From assembly GCA_963581225.1 (NCBI GenBank), contig CAUZMW010000084.1:1-9780 (forward strand): a stretch of DNA of 9,780 nucleotides. Direction: 5' to 3'. Of the stretch, positions 6,696 to 9,780 are shown piece by piece. A model generated the notes under the pieces. It saw nothing but the letters and a program-made list of their open reading frames with translations. It made no database searches and was not told the DNA's origin. Positions within the stretch are counted from its first letter, which is position 1. Every line of letters starts with the position of its first letter. Both the position numbers and the translations under genes were made by a program. This DNA comes from SMWC01 sp963581225. Its GTDB lineage: Bacteria > Pseudomonadota > Gammaproteobacteria > Steroidobacterales > Rariloculaceae.

Positions 6696-7948
6696 TTCTG
6701 ACCGGACTCATCCTGCTCGTACTCGCGCTTCTGGGCGCGCCGCTGTTCGCGATTATCGCGGCCAGCGCTATGGCGGGGTTTTATCGATCCGATATCGACC
6801 TATCGGTGATGGGGATCGAGTTCTTCGGCCTGGCCGAGATGCCGATACTCGTTGCGATACCCTTGTTTACCTTCGCGGGCTTCGTGCTGAGCGAAAGCCA
6901 GTCCCCGCAACGGCTCGTGCGACTCTCGCAAGCGCTATTGGGCTGGCTGCCGGGCGGTCTGGCCATCGTTTGTCTGGCGACCTGCGCACTCTTTACTGCC
7001 TTCACCGGGGCGTCCGGTGTGACGATTATCGCGCTCGGCGCGCTGTTCTACCCGGCGCTGACGAGAGCAGGTTACGATGAGCGCTTTAGCCTCGGGCTGA
7101 TCACGACGTCGGGTAGTCTGGGACTCTTGTTTGCGCCGTCGCTGCCGTTGATTTTGTACGGCGTTGTTGCCGCGGCTTCTATCGATCAACTATTTATTGC
7201 CGGGATTTTTCCGGGGCTACTGATGGTGGTCTTGCTGTCCGTATACAGCTTTTGGATGAACCGGCGCAACCGCACGTCGATTGCCGACGCATCCGGCAAG
7301 GACGTCTTGGCGGCTCTCTGGGAGTCGGTCTGGGAACTCCCGCTGCCGATTGTCGTACTCGGCGGTATCTATAGCGGCTACTTTGCCGTCTCGGAGGCTG
7401 CCGCAGTTACGGCACTCTACGTGATGTTTGTCGAGATTCTCGTTCGCCGCGAGATTCCGTGGCGCGAGGTGCCCGGCATAATGCGTGAGTCGATGGTGCT
7501 GGTGGGTGCGATCTTTATGATTCTGGGCGTTTCTCTCGCATCGACGAATTACATGATCTACGCCGGCGTTCCGGAACAGCTCTTCGCGATAGTCGATTCC
7601 TACGTAGCAGGGCCGGGGTCGTTTCTGTTCGCGCTTATTATTTTTCTACTGATCCTAGGCGCCATCTTGGATATTTTTTCAGCCATTGTTCTGGTCGTGC
7701 CCCTGGTGTTACCGGTTGCCGCCCAGTATGGTATTAACCCCATTCATCTCGGTATCGTTTTTCTCGCGACGATGGAACTTGGCTATCTGACCCCGCCGGT
7801 GGGATTGAACTTGTTTATCTCGAGCTTTCGGTTTGAACGGAGTATCGCGGAGATTTATCGAGCAACGCTACCGTTCTTCGTGGTATTACTAGTCTGTGTA
7901 TTTATCATCGCTTACTGGCCGGCGCTGTCGTTAGTACTCATAGGTTAA
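6692..7948 (+). CDS. dctM: TRAP transporter large permease subunit DctM
   Basis: Large inner-membrane subunit of the TRAP permease, carrying the substrate and cation path; TRAP systems are ion-gradient driven. The product is 418 residues, near the usual 425-430, with about 11-12 hydrophobic segments. Characteristic motifs are present: AIPLFTFAGFVLSES (about 53-67), FTAFTGASGVTIIALGALFYPAL (about 103-125), the GSLGLLFAPSLPLILYG re-entrant motif (about 143-159), and the second-half ILDIFSAIVLVVPLVLPV followed by MELGYLTPPVGLNLF near the end. ATG 6692 overlaps the dctQ stop as ATGA and gives the normal N-terminus MILTGLILLVLALLGAPLF. The frame is open upstream inside dctQ, but that part is not DctM-like. 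Last gene of the transporter cassette; 43 bases without an obvious terminator separate it from sppA. Confidence 0.95.
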   Translation: MILTGLILLVLALLGAPLFAIIAASAMAGFYRSDIDLSVMGIEFFGLAEMPILVAIPLFTFAGFVLSESQSPQRLVRLSQALLGWLPGGLAIVCLATCALFTAFTGASGVTIIALGALFYPALTRAGYDERFSLGLITTSGSLGLLFAPSLPLILYGVVAAASIDQLFIAGIFPGLLMVVLLSVYSFWMNRRNRTSIADASGKDVLAALWESVWELPLPIVVLGGIYSGYFAVSEAAAVTALYVMFVEILVRREIPWREVPGIMRESMVLVGAIFMILGVSLASTNYMIYAGVPEQLFAIVDSYVAGPGSFLFALIIFLLILGAILDIFSAIVLVVPLVLPVAAQYGINPIHLGIVFLATMELGYLTPPVGLNLFISSFRFERSIAEIYRATLPFFVVLLVCVFIIAYWPALSLVLIG

Positions 7949-7991
7949 CGTCGGCAACGACCAACGTCATGTTTGAAAGGTGTAGCTCGTC

Positions 7992-9780
7992 ATGAATCCG
8001 TTACGGTTGATCAAGAGAGTGTTGGGCGCGATCTGGCGCGCACTCGACGGGATTCGAAAGGTACTTCACCTCCTTATTCTCTTTCCTCTAGCGCTCATCC
8101 TGGTGGCGGGACTCGCGCCGGACGTGCCCACCGTGCCGATGGACGCGGCACTGATTCTAGCGCCCGAAGGTGCGCTCGTTGAGCAACTCTCCGGCGATCC
8201 GCTCGATCGGGCCATCGCGAAAGCGCGTGGGCTTCCGCAGCAGGAAGTTTTACTCAAGGATCTCATCGAGGTTATACGAAAAGCGAAGGATGACGATCGA
8301 ATCAAGGCGCTGGTACTGGAGCTGGATAGGATGGGTGGCGCGGGCCTGAGCAAGTTGCAGGAACTGGCGGGCGAAATCATTCTCTTCAAGGCCAACGGTA
8401 AGCAAGTGATCGCTGTTGGGGATGGTTTCACGAGGAATCAGTACTATCTCGCCGCCCATGCAGATCAGATTTATATGCACCCGATGGGTTACGTCATTAT
8501 CGACGGTTATAGTCGGTACATGCCCTACTATCGGAGTGCGATCGAGAATCTATCGATTGACTACAACGTCTGGACCGTCGGCGAGTTCAAGTCATTTGTC
8601 GAGCCGATTACGAGAGACGATATGTCGGACGAAGACCGGGAAGCCGCGGCTGAATATCTTGGCGCTCTCTGGGAGGCCTATCAGGCGGATGTGACGGCAG
8701 CACGAGAGTTGAACGACGCGGCGCTGCAACAGTATGCCGACAATGCCGTCGATCTTCTCAACGAGGCGGACGGCGACAGCGCACGAATGGCGCTGGAGTA
8801 TGGGTTGATCGATGAGTTGCTGCCCCGAGACGAGATTGTTTCGCGCTTGAAGGCGTTAGTCCTCGACAGCGATGACGTGGGCGACGCGGACGACTATCCG
8901 CGTATTGGCTATCAGGCATACCTTCGTGCGCTACGCAGCACTGACTCGGCACCATCCGCCGACGATCGACTGGCCGTCGTCGTTGCGTCGGGAGTTATCC
9001 TGGACGGTACCCAGTCGCCCGGCGCGATCGGCGGCGACTCCACCGCGAGATTGATTCAACGTGCGACCGATGACGAGCGAATCAAAGCGCTCGTACTGAG
9101 GGTGGACAGCCCGGGTGGTAGTGCCTTCGCTTCGGATGTGGTCCTTCGTGCGCTTGAGGTCTTTCAGGAGAGCGGCCGGCCTCTCGTCGTGTCGATGGGT
9201 AGCGTGGCGGCCTCCGGCGGTTATTGGATCTCAATGAGCGCCAACGAAATCTGGGCAAGTCCAACGACGCTGACGGGATCCATCGGCATCGGCGCGACGC
9301 TGCCGACGTTCCAGCGATCGCTCGATAGGCTGGGTATTCACGTCGACGGACTTGGCACGACTGCACTGGCGGGGCAGGCCAATCTGATGCGGGAGTTGGG
9401 GCCCGATGTCGTAGAGCTTATCGCTCAAGCGATTCAACATGGATACGATCAGTTCATCGGCAAAATCGCCGATCATCGCGGCCAGTCGATAGAGACGATC
9501 GATCAGGTTGCACGAGGTCGAGTCTGGATTGCGACCGAAGCGCAGGGTCATGGCTTAATCGATAAACTTGGTAATCTTGATGACGCGATCATGTCGGCCG
9601 CCGAGATCGCGGGTCTCGAAGCGGACGACTACGAGATCGTTTATCTAGAGAAGCGGCTCGACTTCACCGAGAGAGTTGCGCTGGAGCTGGCGCAAGCCTT
9701 TGCGCCGGTCGTTCGCGCGTTCGGCGTTGGGACGACCGTACCGCTGGAGTTACAGCGGTTGCTCGAGATCGTTCTGGAGC
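7992..9780 (+). CDS. sppA: Signal peptide peptidase SppA, 67K (tandem-domain) type, 3' end cut by window edge
   Basis: Inner-membrane serine protease facing the periplasm that digests signal peptides left after leader peptidase cleavage. The frame is open for 596 codons to the edge of the window; E. coli SppA has 618, so only a short tail is missing. A basic N-terminus precedes one membrane helix at about residues 25-41. The two tandem clp/crotonase-like domains cover roughly 55-300 and 325-570. The Lys/Ser dyad is present: Lys 200 in GEFKSFVEPITRDDMS and Ser 408 in GSVAASGGYWIS (E. coli Lys 209 and Ser 409). VDSPGGS (371-377) forms the expected oxyanion region, and TGSIGIGATLPTF follows the serine. 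ATG 7992 gives the typical start; AAAGG lies about 11 bases upstream. It is on the same strand as the transporter genes, but I infer no functional link to them. Confidence 0.95.
   Translation, partial: MNPLRLIKRVLGAIWRALDGIRKVLHLLILFPLALILVAGLAPDVPTVPMDAALILAPEGALVEQLSGDPLDRAIAKARGLPQQEVLLKDLIEVIRKAKDDDRIKALVLELDRMGGAGLSKLQELAGEIILFKANGKQVIAVGDGFTRNQYYLAAHADQIYMHPMGYVIIDGYSRYMPYYRSAIENLSIDYNVWTVGEFKSFVEPITRDDMSDEDREAAAEYLGALWEAYQADVTAARELNDAALQQYADNAVDLLNEADGDSARMALEYGLIDELLPRDEIVSRLKALVLDSDDVGDADDYPRIGYQAYLRALRSTDSAPSADDRLAVVVASGVILDGTQSPGAIGGDSTARLIQRATDDERIKALVLRVDSPGGSAFASDVVLRALEVFQESGRPLVVSMGSVAASGGYWISMSANEIWASPTTLTGSIGIGATLPTFQRSLDRLGIHVDGLGTTALAGQANLMRELGPDVVELIAQAIQHGYDQFIGKIADHRGQSIETIDQVARGRVWIATEAQGHGLIDKLGNLDDAIMSAAEIAGLEADDYEIVYLEKRLDFTERVALELAQAFAPVVRAFGVGTTVPLELQRLLEIVLE

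Noticed and set aside
7949..7991. Possible terminator or separate promoter between dctM and sppA.
   Set aside because: The 43 bases contain no stable inverted repeat with a T-run and no convincing -35/-10 pair.
8066..9551. Minus-strand and alternate-frame open frames across the sppA region.
   Set aside because: The plus strand carries a continuous 596-codon SppA frame with catalytic residues in the right places. The others are Ser/Arg-rich shadows.
8150..9720. Internal repetition in sppA, with similar RIKALVL segments near 8299 and 9079.
   Set aside because: This is the normal tandem-domain architecture of 67K-type SppA, not a new duplication.

Overview
The window looks like a chromosomal segment from a gammaproteobacterium, moderately GC-rich and with occasional TTG and GTG starts. 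I cannot place it below class. The reasons are the corB / ffh-rpsP-rimM-trmD-rplS neighbourhood, which resembles the E. coli yfjD-ypjD-ffh-rpsP-rimM-trmD-rplS region, and the long tandem-domain form of the SppA signal peptide peptidase. No rRNA, tRNA, insertion sequence, CRISPR array or phage gene is visible.

Layout. At the left edge (1-623, minus strand) lies the N-terminal two thirds of the DUF21/CNNM part of a CorB/YfjD-like membrane protein. It is divergent from the next gene, and the ypjD gene that often lies between the two is absent. From 788 to about 2153 (plus) is the signal recognition particle gene ffh. It is not readable as one protein: homology crosses four single-base frame changes and one in-frame TAG, and several conserved residues are changed. 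The four genes that follow are intact and closely spaced: rpsP (2292-2546), rimM (2554-3087), trmD (3105-3866) and rplS (3877-4221). These make ribosomal protein S16, a 16S/30S maturation factor, the tRNA m1G37 methyltransferase and ribosomal protein L19. A sigma70-like promoter and two terminator-like hairpins lie between the end of ffh and rpsP, so the ribosomal genes could be expressed independently of the broken ffh.

Directly after rplS comes a complete tripartite TRAP transporter cassette with its accessory lipoprotein: tatT (4242-5114), the periplasmic binding protein gene dctP/tatP (5114-6190), dctQ (6198-6695) and dctM (6692-7948). The genes overlap or nearly touch and probably form one transcript. 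TatT and the binding protein would capture an unknown ligand in the periplasm and pass it to the DctQ/DctM membrane permease, driven by a sodium or proton gradient. The binding protein has Trp where classical family members have the carboxylate-clamping Arg, so the ligand may not be a simple organic acid. The window ends inside sppA (7992 to the edge), whose Lys/Ser catalytic pair is present.

The main surprise is the broken ffh, an ordinarily essential single-copy gene, flanked by intact genes. It is either a real pseudogene, which would imply another functional copy elsewhere, or a local sequence-quality problem. I found no sign of a new defence, mobile or biosynthetic system.
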